From the NCBI RefSeq assembly GCF_024586455.1, contig NW_026089623.1, forward strand, positions 124,001 to 188,000: a stretch of DNA of 64,000 bases, given 5' to 3'. Below the pieces are notes generated by a model, which searched no databases, was not told the DNA's origin, and saw only the letters and a list, made by a program, of their open reading frames with translations. This document shows positions 1 to 12,164 of the stretch, one piece after another. Made by a program: the position numbers and the translations under genes. This DNA is from Bactrocera neohumeralis (taxonomy: Eukaryota > Arthropoda > Insecta > Diptera > Tephritidae). The first letter of the stretch is position 1. The number at the start of each line of letters is the position of its first letter.

Positions 1-1270
1 GTCGTCCATCGCTCTATTGATTATCATGTTCCAGCAATTGTAATTGTTAGCATGCTTCTCCAAAAGTTGTACACACCGTACTAGTCAAAGTGCGCAATGA
101 CTCAAATGAAATTGAACCACGTATATTTATCGATAGCAACCAAAGGTATCGCTATTTTTCGAGTGGATTGTGTAAATTCGTCCTAAGGCATTAGTTGAGA
201 ACAACATCAATTTTGTTGCTGGCGGTGTTTTCACTGGCTGTAATGGCCCTGGGTTGAAATACTCTATTTAGCCATTCTCCAAATGAACTGCGAAACGCAC
301 AACAGTCGGAAACGTTTATGAATTGCAAAAGTAAATATCCTATAAATTACCCCTTATTGCAGTTCACGTATCGACCCATTTGATACTTGCTGATCTCATC
401 TCGTTCAAGGCCAAAAACCGTCATGTTGCTTTGATAACGTGTTTGCAAACATTTGATTGATTTCACCAAACTGCAATATTCAACATTGACTTAAGTTTTG
501 AATGTGAATTAAACAATAATGGCGAATATGGTACGATCCATGCGTTGACTTCAGTATTCACTCCTCTAAGTTGAATGCTAAATGTTCTGCTATTGTCGTC
601 TGGTGAGCTACGCCGATAGAGTGGATATCCATCATTTCCAGTTTGCGTTTCTGAAAGAAAAGCACGTGGATAGTGTTTCGTGCATTTATTGTCAGACATA
701 CCAACCGAAGTACGATTGCGGTGTTCGCAAGCTCTATGAACCATATTGATTTTCATCACTTCTTACAATACTGGATCTTCCTCTGCATCAGGAATTTCCG
801 CAGAAATGACTTTATCAATTTGATCTGGTGTAACCACCATCCACCATCCAAAGAGGAATGGGTGCGTGCGGCAAACCTAAAGCAAAGATAAAATCCATCA
901 AATATCGTAGCTGTTGCTTGGAAAGTTGTGCTGTGACATCGTGACGATCGCTTGCTGATTGATCGCGAACCATAATTCCACACGTATTTCATCGCATCAT
1001 CGTTCATGTGTCTTGGGCTGTCATACGTTGATGGCAAAAAGAACACCGACCGATATTAGCGCGACCTCTTCGTGGCTTCGTAACAAATTTCAATTTGTAA
1101 TTGATCACTTTGTGTGAAACACACATAAAGTTTTCACTGAATAACTTTTTTTAAAAACAAAACAAAAAAAATTTAGAAGAAAAATTAGTATGAAAATAGT
1201 TAGGTACTTTTTAGGATTGTCCAATTTTCCGACTTTTCCTTATGAAAACTATACGGTTTTATTAATTCTT
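1..1270 (-). mobile_element. Helitron remnant, Rep/helicase fragments
   Basis: Reading the minus strand from about 1050 down gives pieces of the Helitron replication initiator region in order: a segment ending LDGGWWLHQIKLIKSF, then SDNKCTKHYPRAF and the DGYPLYRR-type block (463-759), then weak matches to the 'GRYVNCNK' and 'LLEHDN' blocks towards position 1. These blocks belong to the Helitron-like N-terminal domain and its downstream linker (family knowledge). The frame is broken by many stops and the helicase core is not visible. The same blocks occur on the plus strand at 6290-7945, so this is a second, inverted copy of one family. It is cut at about 1280 by an RTE fragment and at the left by the window edge. 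Confidence 0.75.
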
Positions 1271-1285
1271 AACTTTCCCCCGGTC

Positions 1286-1793
1286 GAGGCAGAAATGCAT
1301 GATTGCGAAGAGCTTGACAAGCTGGCTGACAGGGGTAATGTCGAAAAATTGCTACGCAAATATGCGGCGACTTACAAGGTGACTTACTAAAATTATGGAG
1401 GTAATATTTCTCCAACCTGCTGAATGGCAGTGAAAGCATAACACGAGGAGAAGATGAACCCGATTCCCCAATCGATGATGATGGAGTGGACGGTCAATTA
1501 CCCGCCTAAAGTAAAACAAATCGGCGGGGGCCGATGGATTGCCGACCGAGCTATTCAAACACGACGGCGAAGAACTGATAAGGAGCATGCATCAGCTTCT
1601 TTGTAAAATATTGTCGGACGAAAGCATGCCTAACGAATTTAAGTGTGCTCTGCCCAACCCACAAACATCGCATATAAGGTTCTATCGAGGTTTGTGTGAA
1701 AGATTAAAGCCCACCGTCAACAAACTGATTGGACTTTAGCAGTGTGGCTTTAGGCCTGGCAAATCAACAACCGACCAGATATTCACCATCCGT
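1286..1793 (+). mobile_element. RTE-clade LINE fragment
   Basis: This is a short diverged piece of the RTE family seen in full at 14916-18940. It matches that copy from the linker (EELDKLADRGN) through the start of the reverse transcriptase (CERLKPTVNKLIG and QCGFRPGKSTTDQIFT), with internal deletions and in-frame stops. No poly-A end or target duplication is visible. It is a dead fragment. Confidence 0.75.
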
Positions 1794-2329
1794 ATTAAAT
1801 ATTTTTGTTAAGAGTTGGTAAATATGTTTGGTATATAATTAAATGATTGTTTTAATATATTAAACTGAAATAAGACGTCTACATCGTAAATGGAAGGTAC
1901 ATTAATTACAAAAATCGGATATAACTTGTGCTGATACGGAACATTTTTAGGAGAGTTTGAGGAGTACTTGGACCTAAAGGTTTCAGCAAACATATTAGAA
2001 ATTGTGTGATTGTCACTGGACAAAGTAGACTTATATTTCATCTAATATTTTGACTTTTAGTCAACAACTCAACCAGTTTTTTTTTAAGTTTAAAAGCACA
2101 ATATTTTATATTTTTAAATACCTCTATCGTAAACAACAAATTAGAACTTATTCTTTGAGTTATCAACAACACATTTCGGAACATATATTTCAAATAAAGT
2201 AAAAATAGTTTCATTAAAATGGGATTATGATTTTGTTATCTCATTTGCTTATTATTTTTTTTTAATAGATTGCAAATAAAACAATAAAAAAAATTAAAAT
2301 GGGAGAATGTAATCTGGCCTTTAGAAAAT
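1794..2329. other. No gene seen; AT-rich sequence
   Basis: AT-rich sequence between the RTE fragment and the LINE endonuclease relic. I see no coding pattern, terminal repeat or RNA gene. Confidence 0.5.
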
Positions 2330-2760
2330 TCGCAATTAATATTCTTAAAATTAACCGAGAACAAAGATCTTGTTTATTAATATGAAGTAAGATGGCAATG
2401 ATTTCGGTATTGATTTCTAGTTCTCTGGCAAAACCAAAGAATCACATCGGACAACAGAGAATATTGAAGCGTTATCAACGTACACCAGATCTAAAAACTT
2501 GTTTAAAATTAAATTAATTTGGTTAAGACCCAACTCCGACATTTCATCTAAGAACTCGGTAAAAGAGAGATTTCCATGTAACACACGGTAAATTGAAATC
2601 TCCCAAAACAATCATGCAATCAGTATTATTAGCCATAGAGAAAAGCAGCATATATACAGATAAGTCCGATTGAGTCGGTATATATGATGAAATTAAGTAA
2701 ATATGACCAACATTAACTCAAATTCAATGAAGTCTGCACCTCGATTTCTTCAGATGCAAT
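2330..2760 (-). pseudogene. LINE endonuclease (EEP) relic
   Basis: The minus frame at 2417-2611 reads FLDEMSELGLNQINLILNK followed by FLDLVYVDN and VVRCDSLVLPEN. This is the pattern of the C-terminal part of a LINE apurinic-like endonuclease, where a GDFNLP block precedes a 'W..FLD..SELGL.Q.N' segment. Frames upstream (2620-2740) are broken. The clade cannot be fixed from so short a piece; Jockey- or CR1-like is possible. Confidence 0.5.
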
Positions 2761-2794
2761 TGACACCACCTCCATATTAAAGACTTTGCTCCAA

Positions 2795-3745
2795 TAGCGA
2801 CATTTTGAAGGTCGATAACGGTAAGGTTAGCCTTTTTAAATCAAAAAAGATAACAATACAATTCAATGAGAAACAATTAAACGATTTTAATAAATTGACA
2901 GAAGTCCTGATATCGAAAACATCGCCAGTGCGTCATCCTTACTTCATGAAGCCGTTCGATCTTACGACGAATGCTTCTTCATTGGGTCTAGGAACAGTCC
3001 TCTCTCAAGGTAGAAAAAAAATTTTTATGATTTCCAGATCTTTAAAGAACAGGCAAATTGATTTCGCAACTAATGAACGAAAATTGTTGGCCATAGTTTG
3101 GGCTCTAAAAAGTCTAAGAAATTAGTTCTATTGTGTGAAAAATCGAAAAGTCGCATTTACATTAACGTTTGTGGCTTCAGATAAAAATTCATATGTCAAA
3201 ATAAAGCGCTGAAAAGCCAAAATATTTTAAAATTCCGGCAAAAAAATACGTTGCTGACGCTTTGTCACGCCAAAATATTTATGGCTTTGACAGGGAAGCG
3301 TCATTAACTTATACAATCGAAGCAAGCGAAAAACTACTCAATTGCTTTCGGAATCAAATCGCTTTAGAGGAGGCTCAATGCTCACGAAAACGAATGTTTA
3401 TATTTTTGGGCTAAAAAACTCATAAGCTCTTATTGACGAGATAAAACTTACTATGAACTCGAATGTAGTAGATGAAATATATTGCGAATTACCAGTGTTA
3501 GCCAGCCTTCAACACGAACTAGTCAGATGTTTTCCATCGATTAGGTGCTGGCCTGTAAAAATATGTTGCCATATATTGTATACAGAAATGAGCAAAGAGA
3601 AATATGTATTTATTGCCGAACATAATCGCGCCCACAGAGCTGCTCAAGAAAACGTCAAACAGAGACTTTGTAACTACTACTTTCCCAAAATTGCAAAAGT
3701 AATACCGTCCTATACAGGCGAAATGCTACATATTCTCTGCCAGCC
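2795..3745 (+). pseudogene. Errantivirus/gypsy-type pol relic: RNase H and integrase zinc-binding region
   Basis: Two plus-strand frames (2805-3125 and 3453-3745) keep parts of an insect gypsy-group pol gene. The first looks like the RNase H domain that follows the reverse transcriptase. Where the family has a catalytic aspartate in its TTDAS-type motif this copy reads TTNAS, so a key residue is lost. The sequence between the two frames matches the connection region in a broken frame. The second frame holds the His-containing start of the integrase zinc finger (EHNRAH). Frameshifts and stops make it non-functional. Reverse transcriptase, protease and gag are absent on the left. Confidence 0.65.
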
Positions 3746-4189
3746 ACGGCCAACCACTTTTCCCAAATATTTCAATACAATTACACATTTTTTCTCTATG
3801 CACTAACATCAAAGCACATGTTCGGGTTATTTTTTTATTTACCTAGATTCGATGAAAAAAAGTTTATTTCATTCTTGATTTATTTGAATGAGTGCGAATG
3901 AGAAAACATAATTATCAATAATGCTAAAAGAAAATCCCAAAAAGGGTAATAAAAAACGATTGAAAGATGCATGTCATTCGTGCTCGTACAACAAGAAGGT
4001 AAGTGAGTGAATTGTATGTGATTTTTTTTAAGAATTCTTTGGAAATCAGAACTGAATTGGAAATATCAGCAGCAGCAAAATCATCAAAAGCAGCAAATAT
4101 AAATTGTTAAGTAAGTATGTGAAAATAAGTGTGTATTGTTTGAAATTGAACTGCGCAGCCCAATATAATACGCAAAAATAAATACATAC
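3746..4189. other. No gene seen
   Basis: AT-rich sequence between the pol relic and the putative LTR or leader. Short CAG-rich runs appear near 4070. No open frame with a recognisable family. Confidence 0.4.
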
Positions 4190-4372
4190 ACATGTAAGTT
4201 AACGCCTCCAATAGCTAGCGGCACTTGTGCCTAAAATAAACAATAAAGTTAACTCCACCAATAGCTAAGGGCACTTTTTCTTAAAGTAAACAATATTCAT
4301 ATAAATTCATTATTAAACGAATCTGTCAAATATGTTATTGACACATCGCCCCCGCGTTCGCGCAAAAAATAA
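4190..4372 (+). repeat. Possible errantivirus LTR end with two imperfect 50-bp repeats and primer-binding-like site
   Basis: Two copies of an AGTTAAC..CC.CCAATAGCTA unit begin at 4197 and 4247 (period 50 bp). The region then ends in AATTGGCGATCCTGACAG near 4370. AGTTAAC is a common start of errantivirus LTRs, and an AATT/GGCG junction resembles an LTR end followed by a primer-binding site. A CAG/CAA-rich leader and an env relic follow. The left LTR boundary is not defined and no second copy is present, so the call is tentative. Confidence 0.35.
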
Positions 4373-4519
4373 TTGGCGATCCTGACAGAAGCAACGAAGC
4401 AAAAGATTTAGAATTCTGAGTTCCTTAAAAACAACAAAATAAACAGTGTGCCAGTGAAAACTCCGCATTAAAAGCAATAAAGCAGCGACCAAGCATAAAG
4501 GAAAAAGGCAACTGGTTTC

Positions 4520-4645
4520 CAAAACAACAGCAGCAGCAAAGGCAACAAGGGCAATAGCAGTAGCAGTAAAGGCAAGAACTAACAGCAACAATAGCAACAG
4601 CAACAGTAACAACAGCAGCAGTAGCAACAACAACATATCAGACAT
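4520..4645 (+). repeat. CAG/CAA-rich low-complexity tract
   Basis: Imperfect runs of CAG, CAA and GCA triplets. The minus-strand reading frames across it encode long leucine or cysteine runs and are artefacts. It lies directly upstream of the env relic. Confidence 0.8.
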
Positions 4646-5290
4646 AATTGACTACACAAGAGAAAATTACATACTTGTAGAGGAAGAAGATGCAGCACTT
4701 TTTGAAAATTACGGAACAATATACCAATTAAAAAATTTATCATTATTTGAAAATATAATAGAAAAATATAAAACCAACGAATAAATAATACTAACTGACT
4801 GTTCAAGTATAGACTTTGAAATACAAATAATAAAAATATTATTAAGACAATTAAAAATCGACAACAACAGACAAAAAAGAGGCGTTAATGAATTAAGTAC
4901 GGTATGGAAATGGATTTCCGGTACACCTACCATAATGATTTTAACAAAATTACAAACAAAGTAAATGATTTAATAGAAAATAATATAATAATAAACAATT
5001 TACAACTAACTCACAAATATTTAAAACAATCACAGAATTAACACAAATAATAAAACAATTACAAGGCTGCTCGAACGAAAAGACTATTTTAAGACAAAGA
5101 AACAAACTAATAATTACTGAACTTGAAAATACAATACAGACTATTACATTATCTAAACTGAGAATTTTGAATACCTTAATTTTAGATATGGCAGAAATCA
5201 AAGAAATAATAAGCGCGGAAAGATTTAACGTAACAATATCAGGTCTTATTGATGTTTCGGAATTTAAAATTGCACAAAAAAATAATCTAA
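4646..5290 (+). pseudogene. Errantivirus envelope-like gene relic
   Basis: Broken plus-strand frames resemble the envelope (fusion-type) protein of insect errantiviruses. The N-terminal subunit end is followed by a basic RQKR cleavage-type motif near 4870, and then by the conserved start of the membrane-fusion subunit with its long helical, Asn/Leu-rich stretch. Several stops and frameshifts interrupt it, and the C-terminal anchor is missing. It is cut at about 5290 by what looks like a Helitron 5' end. No gag or pol lies between the putative LTR/leader and env. Confidence 0.6.
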
Positions 5291-5560
5291 TCTAGTATAT
5301 ATATAAAATTAAGTGGCAAAACTTCCTGTTCGCATACTCCTCCTAAACGGCTTGCCCGATTTAAATGAAATTTTCAGTGGTGATTGGGGTCTGTTTGGAG
5401 GGTGCACATAAGAAATTTAGTGTGTGTATCATTGCACGTTTTGCAAAAAAAAAAAAAATAATAATACATCCCGCCTATACAAATTCTCGTGAAATAATGT
5501 TTTGCCGCAAGATTGGCAGTCCTGTCAAATGCCTTTTACCAGAGAACGTATAATATAGAG
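5290..5560 (+). mobile_element. Helitron-like 5' end
   Basis: The sequence begins TCTAGTATATATATAAAATT and continues with a segment of the type 'CCTAAACGGCTTGCCCGATTT'. This is the usual layout of insect Helitron 5' ends (TC start, AT-rich run, then an 'act..cggct..ccgattt' block). No 3' hairpin plus CTAG was found for it, so its extent is unknown. Confidence 0.4.
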
Positions 5561-5909
5561 AAGGTTCAACTACGGACAAGCGTGTAAACTGTCAAGAGCC
5601 ATGAATTTTCTATTAGTGGATTTCTCGGCAGGAGAAATTTTAACAGAAATGAGTGAACAGAGCTGAGAATTCAATGAAAATTATGCTCAGAAATATACAT
5701 TGCTTTTGCAGACGCAAGTTGGCCTTTTGGCTTATATTTTTATACGTTTACATGCTATCATATCAATTCATATGAATATCATTTTGCGAATTTTTGTGAA
5801 TTCATGCAAAATTGATAACATTATTATTAAATTATGCTATTTTCATGGTAATATTTGTAGTTAATGTCCAAGTAAAAGCTACTTTTTAAATTTTTCTTAT
5901 CTTTGATAA
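5561..5909. other. No gene seen
   Basis: AT-rich sequence with no recognised coding or repeat family, apart from being flanked on both sides by Helitron 5' ends. Confidence 0.4.
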
Positions 5910-7945
5910 TCTATATATGTATGTACATATGTATGTATATAAAACAAAGACGGGTTTGTTCGACAACTTATAACTCGAGATCTGCTGAACCAATTTTCAT
6001 GGTTATTGATTCGTCGGATTTGTCTCCGCCCCGAATAGCAGAATGCATATTAAAAACAATGAAAACTCGATATGTGTAATGAATACTTAATCTTCTGATA
6101 TATACTTTTTTCCATACGAATTTTTTTTTAATTTTTGTTTGTTTTGTTTTTCAATATTTTTATTTGTAAATTATTTGAATTGTTCAATTTCGGTCGCTTA
6201 CTTTTAAATTCCGGCTATTCAAAAGAAAAATTATTGAAAATTATTCAGTGAAAACTTTACGTGTATTTCTCACAAAGAGGTCGATTGCAGATTGAAATTT
6301 GATACGAAGCCACGAAGAGGTCGCCGTAATATCGGTCGGCGTTCTTTTTGCAATCTACGTATGGCAGCCCAAGAAAGGCAAGACAAGAAGTACTCCCAAA
6401 ATGCGATGACATACGTGCGGAATTATGGATCGCGGTTATTCAGCAAGCGATCGTCACGATATCACAGCACGACTTTTCAAACAACAGTTACGATGTTTCA
6501 TGGACTTTATCTTGGAGTAATGTAGGTATATGTGGTGCTGTTAGATGCTAGATGTACTATGTTGAGTGACAACAGAGAGGTTTGTCGCGCGTACACATTC
6601 GTCATTGGATGGCGGATGGTGGTTACACCAGATCAAATTGAAGAAATCATTTCTGCTGAAATTCTTGACGCAGAGAAAGATTCAGTATTATAAGAAGTGA
6701 TGAAAACCAATATGGTACATGGAACTTGCGGACACCACAATCCCACTTCGGTTTGTATGTCTGACAATAAATGCACGAAACACTATCCACGTGCTTTTCT
6801 TTCGGAAACACAAACTAGAAATGATGGATATCCAATGTATGAGCGTCGCTCACCAATTTAGAGGCGTGAATATAGAAGTTAACAACACATCGAAGTCGAC
6901 AACATATGGATCGTACCATATTCGCCACTGTTGTCTAATTCACATTCAAAAGTCATGTCAATGTTGCGTATTGCAGTTTGGTGTAATCGATAAAATATGT
7001 TTGTAAATACGTCACCAAAGGAAGCAACATGGCGGTTACTGGTCTTGAACGATACGGTCGATACGTGAACTGCAATAAAGCGCTTTGTAGGATATTTGTT
7101 TTTGTAATTCATGAACGTTTTCCGACTGTTGTGCGTTTCGCAGTTCTTTTGGAGAATGGCCAAAGAGTGTATTTCAACCCAGAGAATACAGTTCAGACAG
7201 GGGAAACACCTCCAGCAACAAAATTAACATTTACGAGTTTTTTCTCAACTTTCGTCAGTGAACCGTTTGCGAGAACTTGCTCTATTCGGAAATACCTTGA
7301 TATTATACATACAATTACAACTGCTGGAACATGATAATCACTGGAATGAAGTTCGCACACTTTTGGCGATGATCAGCCTTCAAATTCGCGTCAGTTATGG
7401 GATACGACCAAAAATTACATTGCCGAAGACATTTTACATCGTATACGCTAAGAATTGGAAATGGGTAAATACCGGTTGATACTTCCGGTGGTTTGATATC
7501 AATTCCATATGCCATTTATCAATTCACGAAAGATGGACTCATCAGGAATGTTTATACGAACATTGGATAAATTATCGTTAGTACGATTCCTTAAATGCAT
7601 GCGCAATGTTAGCTGGCAAAAATACCGATGTTGTTGACTTAAACTGGAAGATTCAATGTCAAATTCCGGGAGACTTGCGGTCATACAAATCGATCGATCG
7701 TCTTGACAATGAAGACAACACCGTGAATTATCCAGTGAAATTGCTAAATAAATTCTTTGGAGAGGCTTGGTATGCCACCGCATCATTTGCGTCTCAAAGT
7801 TGGATCTGTCGTTATTATGTTTCGCAATATGATTGTGAAAATATAGAAAAATCTCAAATAAATGATAATCAACGCAATATGAATTTTTGTCTTTTCAATT
7901 CAAAACACATAATTTCGCGCAGGACAAGGCTGCGGGGTCAGCTAG
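5910..7945 (+). mobile_element. Helitron, degraded, with Rep N-terminal and helicase C-terminal pieces
   Basis: The left end is TCTATATATGTATG after an A, and the right end is GGGTCAGCTAG before a T, matching Helitron termini and insertion between A and T. The plus strand reads in order: the LDGGWWLHQ block (about 6600), SDNKCTKHYPRAF (about 6765), GRYVNCNKALCRIFVFVIHE (7049-7110), LLENGQRVYFNPENTVQ (7150-7200), then the helicase C-terminus with RSYKSIDRLDNED (about 7675) and LRLKVGSVVIMFRN (about 7790-7830). The Rep catalytic HUH core and the central helicase are deleted and many stops occur. It is therefore a non-autonomous, internally deleted copy of the family seen inverted at 1-1270. Confidence 0.8.
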
Positions 7946-8107
7946 TAATAGCATATATTAAATATCCAAAAATACAAAATATTTGTAAGTTATTTAAAGC
8001 AATACCCGTTTCACAAAAGGATGGTAAATTACTAATGGAATATGAAATAATAAAATGCGTAAATAAATTCTATTCAGTCCAATTTTGTAAAAAAGAGTTA
8101 AATTATG

Positions 8108-11100
8108 CATTTTGTATGATAAAAAGAAATAATACTTGTTTATTCTTCTTCTTCTCCTTTACTGGCGTAGACACCGCTTACGCGATTATAGCCGAGTTAA
8201 CGCCAGTCATTTCTTCTTTTCGCTACGTGCGCCAATTGGATATTCCAAGCGAAGCCAAGTCCTTCTCCACCTGGTCCTTCCAAAGGAGTGGAGGTCTTCC
8301 TCTGCTTCCCCCGGCGTGTACTGCGTCGAATACTTTCAGAGCTGGAGTGTTTTCGTCCATTCGGACAACATGACGTAGCCAGCGTAGCCGCTGTCTTTTA
8401 ATTTGCTGAACTATGTCAATGTCGTCATATATCTCATACAGCTCATCGTTCCATCGAACGCGATATTCGCCGTGGCCTACTCGTAAAGAACCATAAATAT
8501 TTCTCTCGAAAACTCGCAACGTCAACTCATCATGTTGTCATCGTCCAAGCCTCTGCATCATATAGCAGGACCTTAATTATGAGTAATTTATAGAGTTTGA
8601 TTTTTGTTCGCCGAGAGAGGACTTTACTTCTCAATTGCCTACTCAGTCCGAAGTAGAACCTGTTGGCAAGAGTAATCCTGCGTTGGATTTCCAGGCTGAC
8701 ATTGTTGGTGGTGTTTTTACTGGTTTCTAAAGAGACGAGATTATCTACAACTTCAAAGTTATGACTGTCAACAGTGGCGTGACAGCCAGGTCGCGAGTGC
8801 GACGACTGTTTGTTTGATGACAGGAGAGATTTCGTCTTGCCCTCGTTCACTGCCAGACCCATTTGCTTTGCTTCCTTGTCCAGTCTGGAGAAGGCAGAAC
8901 TAACGGCGCGGGTATTAAGGCCGATGATATCAATATCATCGGCATACGCCAGCAGCTGTACACTCTTATAAAAGATGGTACCTTCTCTATTAAGTTCTGC
9001 AGCTCGAATTATTTTCTCCAGCAGCAGATTGAAGAAGTCCCACGATAGGGAGACGGCTTGTCTGAAACCTCGTTTGGTATCGAACGGCTTAGAGAGAGAT
9101 CCATCCCGATCCTGAAGGAGCTTTTGGTATTGCTCAACGTCAGTTTACACAACCGTATTCGTTTGCGGGAATACCAAATTCAGACATCGCGGCATATAGG
9201 TAGCTCCTTTTCGTGCTGTCGAAGACAGCTTTGAAATCGTCGAAGAGGTGGTGTGTGTCGATTCTTCTTTCACGGGTCTTTTCCAGGACTTGGCGCAATG
9301 TGAATATCGCTTTGTTGTTTTCCAGACGGGTAATTGCTATTCGAACTTCTTCATGTTCGGGCAATGGAACGACTGCTCCATCGCCTTCGATTGGAGAATC
9401 GGGTTCGCCTTCTCCTGGTGTTGTACTTTCGTTGCCATTCAGCAGGCTGGAGAAGTGTTCCATCCATAATTTTAGTATGCTCTGCATCACCTTTGGGGGT
9501 TCTACAAGAGTATGCTCCGTTTCTGGAACCTTCTGTTAGTCGCCGAATCTTTTTGAAACCGTTTGGCTGTCTGTTGCGATTGCAGCTTCTCGACGTCGAA
9601 CCTTCCTTGTGATTGTTGACGTGAGTTTTCTGCTCCACAGAGGCGGGTGCGAGTCTTGGCTGCAACAGGATAGTGGTCCGAGTCGATGTTAGGACCTCGG
9701 AGCGTACGCACGTCTAGAACACTAGAGACGTGTCTTCCGTCTGTCACAACATGATCGATCTGGTTGGTGGCTTTTCGATCCAGAGACAGCCAGGGAGCTT
9801 GATGTATTTTCTTGTGCTGGAATCTAGTACTACAGATAACCATATTTCGGGCCCCGGCGAAGTCGATCAGCCTCAACCCATGTGAGAATGTTTCGTCGTG
9901 GAGGCTGAATTTACCGACCGTATTGCCAAAGATACGTTCTTTGCCCACTCTGGTGTTAAAGTCGCCAAGCACGATTTTGATATCGTGGCGGGGGCAGCCT
10001 TCATAGATGCGCTCCAAGTGCTCATAGAAGGCGTCTTTGGTCACATCGTCCTTCTCTTCCGTCGGGGCGTGGGCGCAAATCAACGATATGTTGAAGAACC
10101 TCGCTTTGATGCGGATTGTGGCTAGACGTTCATCCACCGGAGTGAATGATAGTACTCGGCTACGGTGTCCCTCTCCCTCCACGAATCCCACACCAAATTT
10201 GCGCTCCTTTATATGGCCACCGTAGTAAATGCCAAAAGGACCTAATCGTTTCAGTCCTTCTCCCGTTCATCGCATTTCTTGGACGGCGGTGAGGACAGCC
10301 TTTATTTTCACGAGGACATCAACCAGCTGGGCAGCGGGATCAGACATTCCAGGTGCATGCCCTCCAATTCGTAGTCCTTATTTCGTTTGCCATGGTCGTC
10401 ATCAAGAGGGGGGTCTCTCATCCGAGGCTGATTGTTAGTTTTCATTGGGGGTGTTTTTTGTCGTGGCGAATCCCAAACCCACCGCACAACCCTATGTAGG
10501 GGATTTTTCGCCTTCTCTCTTTAGCTCTCCTTCACACGGAGAGCTACCCAGAGGATACTTGGTCAAAGACCGGAAGTAGTGAGCTGCTTGAGCCATGTGT
10601 AAAAGAATCGTTTCTGGCCACTCCCAAGTGAATGGCGATCAGAGAACTTTCCTCACTTGCGTGAACCTCTACACATGACTTCATCCTCCCTACACATGAC
10701 TCCATCCTCCATCCTTGTTGTTCGTTAGTCTGATTAAAACTCGAGAACGGCTGGGCCGATTGAGCTGACTTTGGTTTTAAAATGTTTGTCGTAGTCCAGG
10801 GTAGGTCTAAACGGTGAGCAACTAAGGAAAAATTACTAGTAAGATAGAGTAAAACGACAATTCCATTTTCCCATATAAAAGTTGACCACTTACTTGCTGT
10901 CAAACATTTGACGGTATTTGTACTCTCAGTTCCACTCGAATTGAAGAACGCATTAAAACAAGACTTTTGAATCGACAACATAATATCAACTTTGCTCATA
11001 ACATCGTGTATTTAAATTTCAATTTCAAAATATATAAATATAATTAATGTGTTGACATGTTTGATGGTGCCAACCTTACAGTGTTACCAACTCTCAAAAA

Positions 11101-11112
11101 TACTTTTGTTAT
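8108..11112 (+). mobile_element. Helitron copy F carrying an RTE LINE
   Basis: The right portion (10709-11112) contains the Helitron 5' block CTCGAGAACGGCTGGGCCGA and its downstream sequence. The same sequence lies in reverse at 14517-14904. The RTE LINE at 8139-10708 sits between this block and a short AT-rich piece (8108-8138) that may be the diverged Helitron terminus. The 3' end of the Helitron is not seen. The left terminus is uncertain. Confidence 0.5.
8139..10708 (-). mobile_element. RTE-clade LINE, copy 1, internally deleted
   Basis: On the minus strand the order is 5' UTR (10708-10450), endonuclease (10440-9560, with LGDFNTRVG and DSDHYPVAA), reverse transcriptase (9490-8530, NKAIFTLRQVLE to LAVNEGKTKSLL), and the C-terminal region (8525-8223, with LRWLRHVVRMDENTPAL and a GRPPL..KDQVEKDL segment). 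Compared with the copy at 14916-18940 it lacks the linker between endonuclease and reverse transcriptase. It also carries stops and frameshifts, so it is inactive. The 3' end is a short UTR ending in TTC repeats. Confidence 0.85.
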
Positions 11113-11144
11113 AATATTTAAATCTCAACAAAGCCTTTTTGTAA

Positions 11145-11636
11145 ACCTTACCTCTGGTGGGGGGAATTCAAAACAATGTTTTGTTGAGTGAGAAATCTTT
11201 CATTCTGATTTTATTTAGAATTTTCACTTATTTATATACAATTTTAAGAACTATCTTAATATATGTGTATATGTGTATGTTCATATGTACTATATGTAGC
11301 ATATTGTTTATGCTACATGGTATGGTATTGTTTTCAAGTGCACATGTTGTGTGACCTTGGATTTGTTTTAATGTGAGTACATTTACAGACAGTTGCTAAA
11401 ATGTATTCTAAGAACCCATGGGTTATCATATGTAAACATCTTATCCTTTGTAATGTTTGTGTTATTGTCTGTTGAATGCTATTGTTTTGCATGACAATGC
11501 ATTTTTAGTATGTGTTTATGTTTATGTGCATGTATGTTCAATATATTTGAACATAGATATCTAATAATAGTGGACTGTATCAATAGTAAGATTTAATAAT
11601 ATATAAACGTTTTTAAATATAATGTTGTTGTCCGTC
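11145..11636 (-). repeat. LTR (3' copy in transcription sense)
   Basis: Direct repeat partner of 13365-13844, identical over long stretches such as the block around CATGGGTTATCATATG. Ends are approximate: homology runs from AAACCTTACC to GTTGTTGTCCGTC. Confidence 0.75.
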
Positions 11637-11699
11637 CTTTGGCAGCAACGAACATGTTCAATTTTGAACATTCTCCCGGGCGGCAAAAGTAACTTTCAG

Positions 11700-12160
11700 T
11701 TTGTGATCGTGTCATGTTCGCCAACTAAGTGACGTTCACGATGACTATGCTCCTTTCTATGTTGAATTAATTTGCTCATCACTATTTCTGCAACTTCGTT
11801 ACAACAGTATCCTGCTGACTTTTCTTTATCGCGTTGCTTATCCTTCTCCACTTCAGGTTTCTTTGATGCATCGTCTTTTGTATCAATAGTTTTAGATTTG
11901 TCGTCTCTCGTCTTAGAAGTTGTGTATCGTATCTTCTTGTCTTCATATTTTTTGTTGCATCCACACGTCTTTTGGCGACACTTCGACTGGCATCCGATGA
12001 TGATGACATTGTTACGTAGCTATAACAACGTGTACCCGGAGTTCGGGTGTTGGTGACCACCTTGGTTCCGATAACTTTTCCATATTTAGAAAATATACCT
12101 TTCAGATCACTGGCTCTCGTTAATGAAGATAACCCGGATACCCAAAGATTACGTGAAGAT
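11700..12160 (-). pseudogene. SAFB-like RRM and acidic tail segment (captured host sequence)
   Basis: The minus strand reads SSRNLWVSGLSSLTRASDLK (about 12160-12100), continuing with FSKYGKVIG and TRTPGTRCYSYVTMSSSSD. This is an RNA-recognition motif: RNP2 is NLWVSGLS and RNP1 is RCYSYVTM. The SRNLWVSGLSS..RA.DLK signature is that of scaffold attachment factor B / SAFB-like proteins, nuclear RNA- and matrix-attachment-DNA-binding proteins (family knowledge). A one-base shift near 12225 puts it out of frame with the upstream 252-residue frame. A second shift near 11960 leads into a Lys/Asp-rich tail (DTKDDASKKPEVEKDKQRD), as expected downstream of the RRM in SAFB proteins. The conserved segment after the RRM core is missing. 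Confidence 0.7.
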
Positions 12161-12164
12161 GTTG

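Noticed and set aside
4313..4806. Minus-strand frames with long Leu or Cys runs
   Set aside because: They are translations of a CAG/CAA-rich tract on the wrong strand; no conserved protein.
9213..9612. Plus-strand frames over RTE copy 1, and similar antisense frames over other LINE copies
   Set aside because: Shadows of the real minus-strand LINE frame; they recur wherever the LINE occurs.
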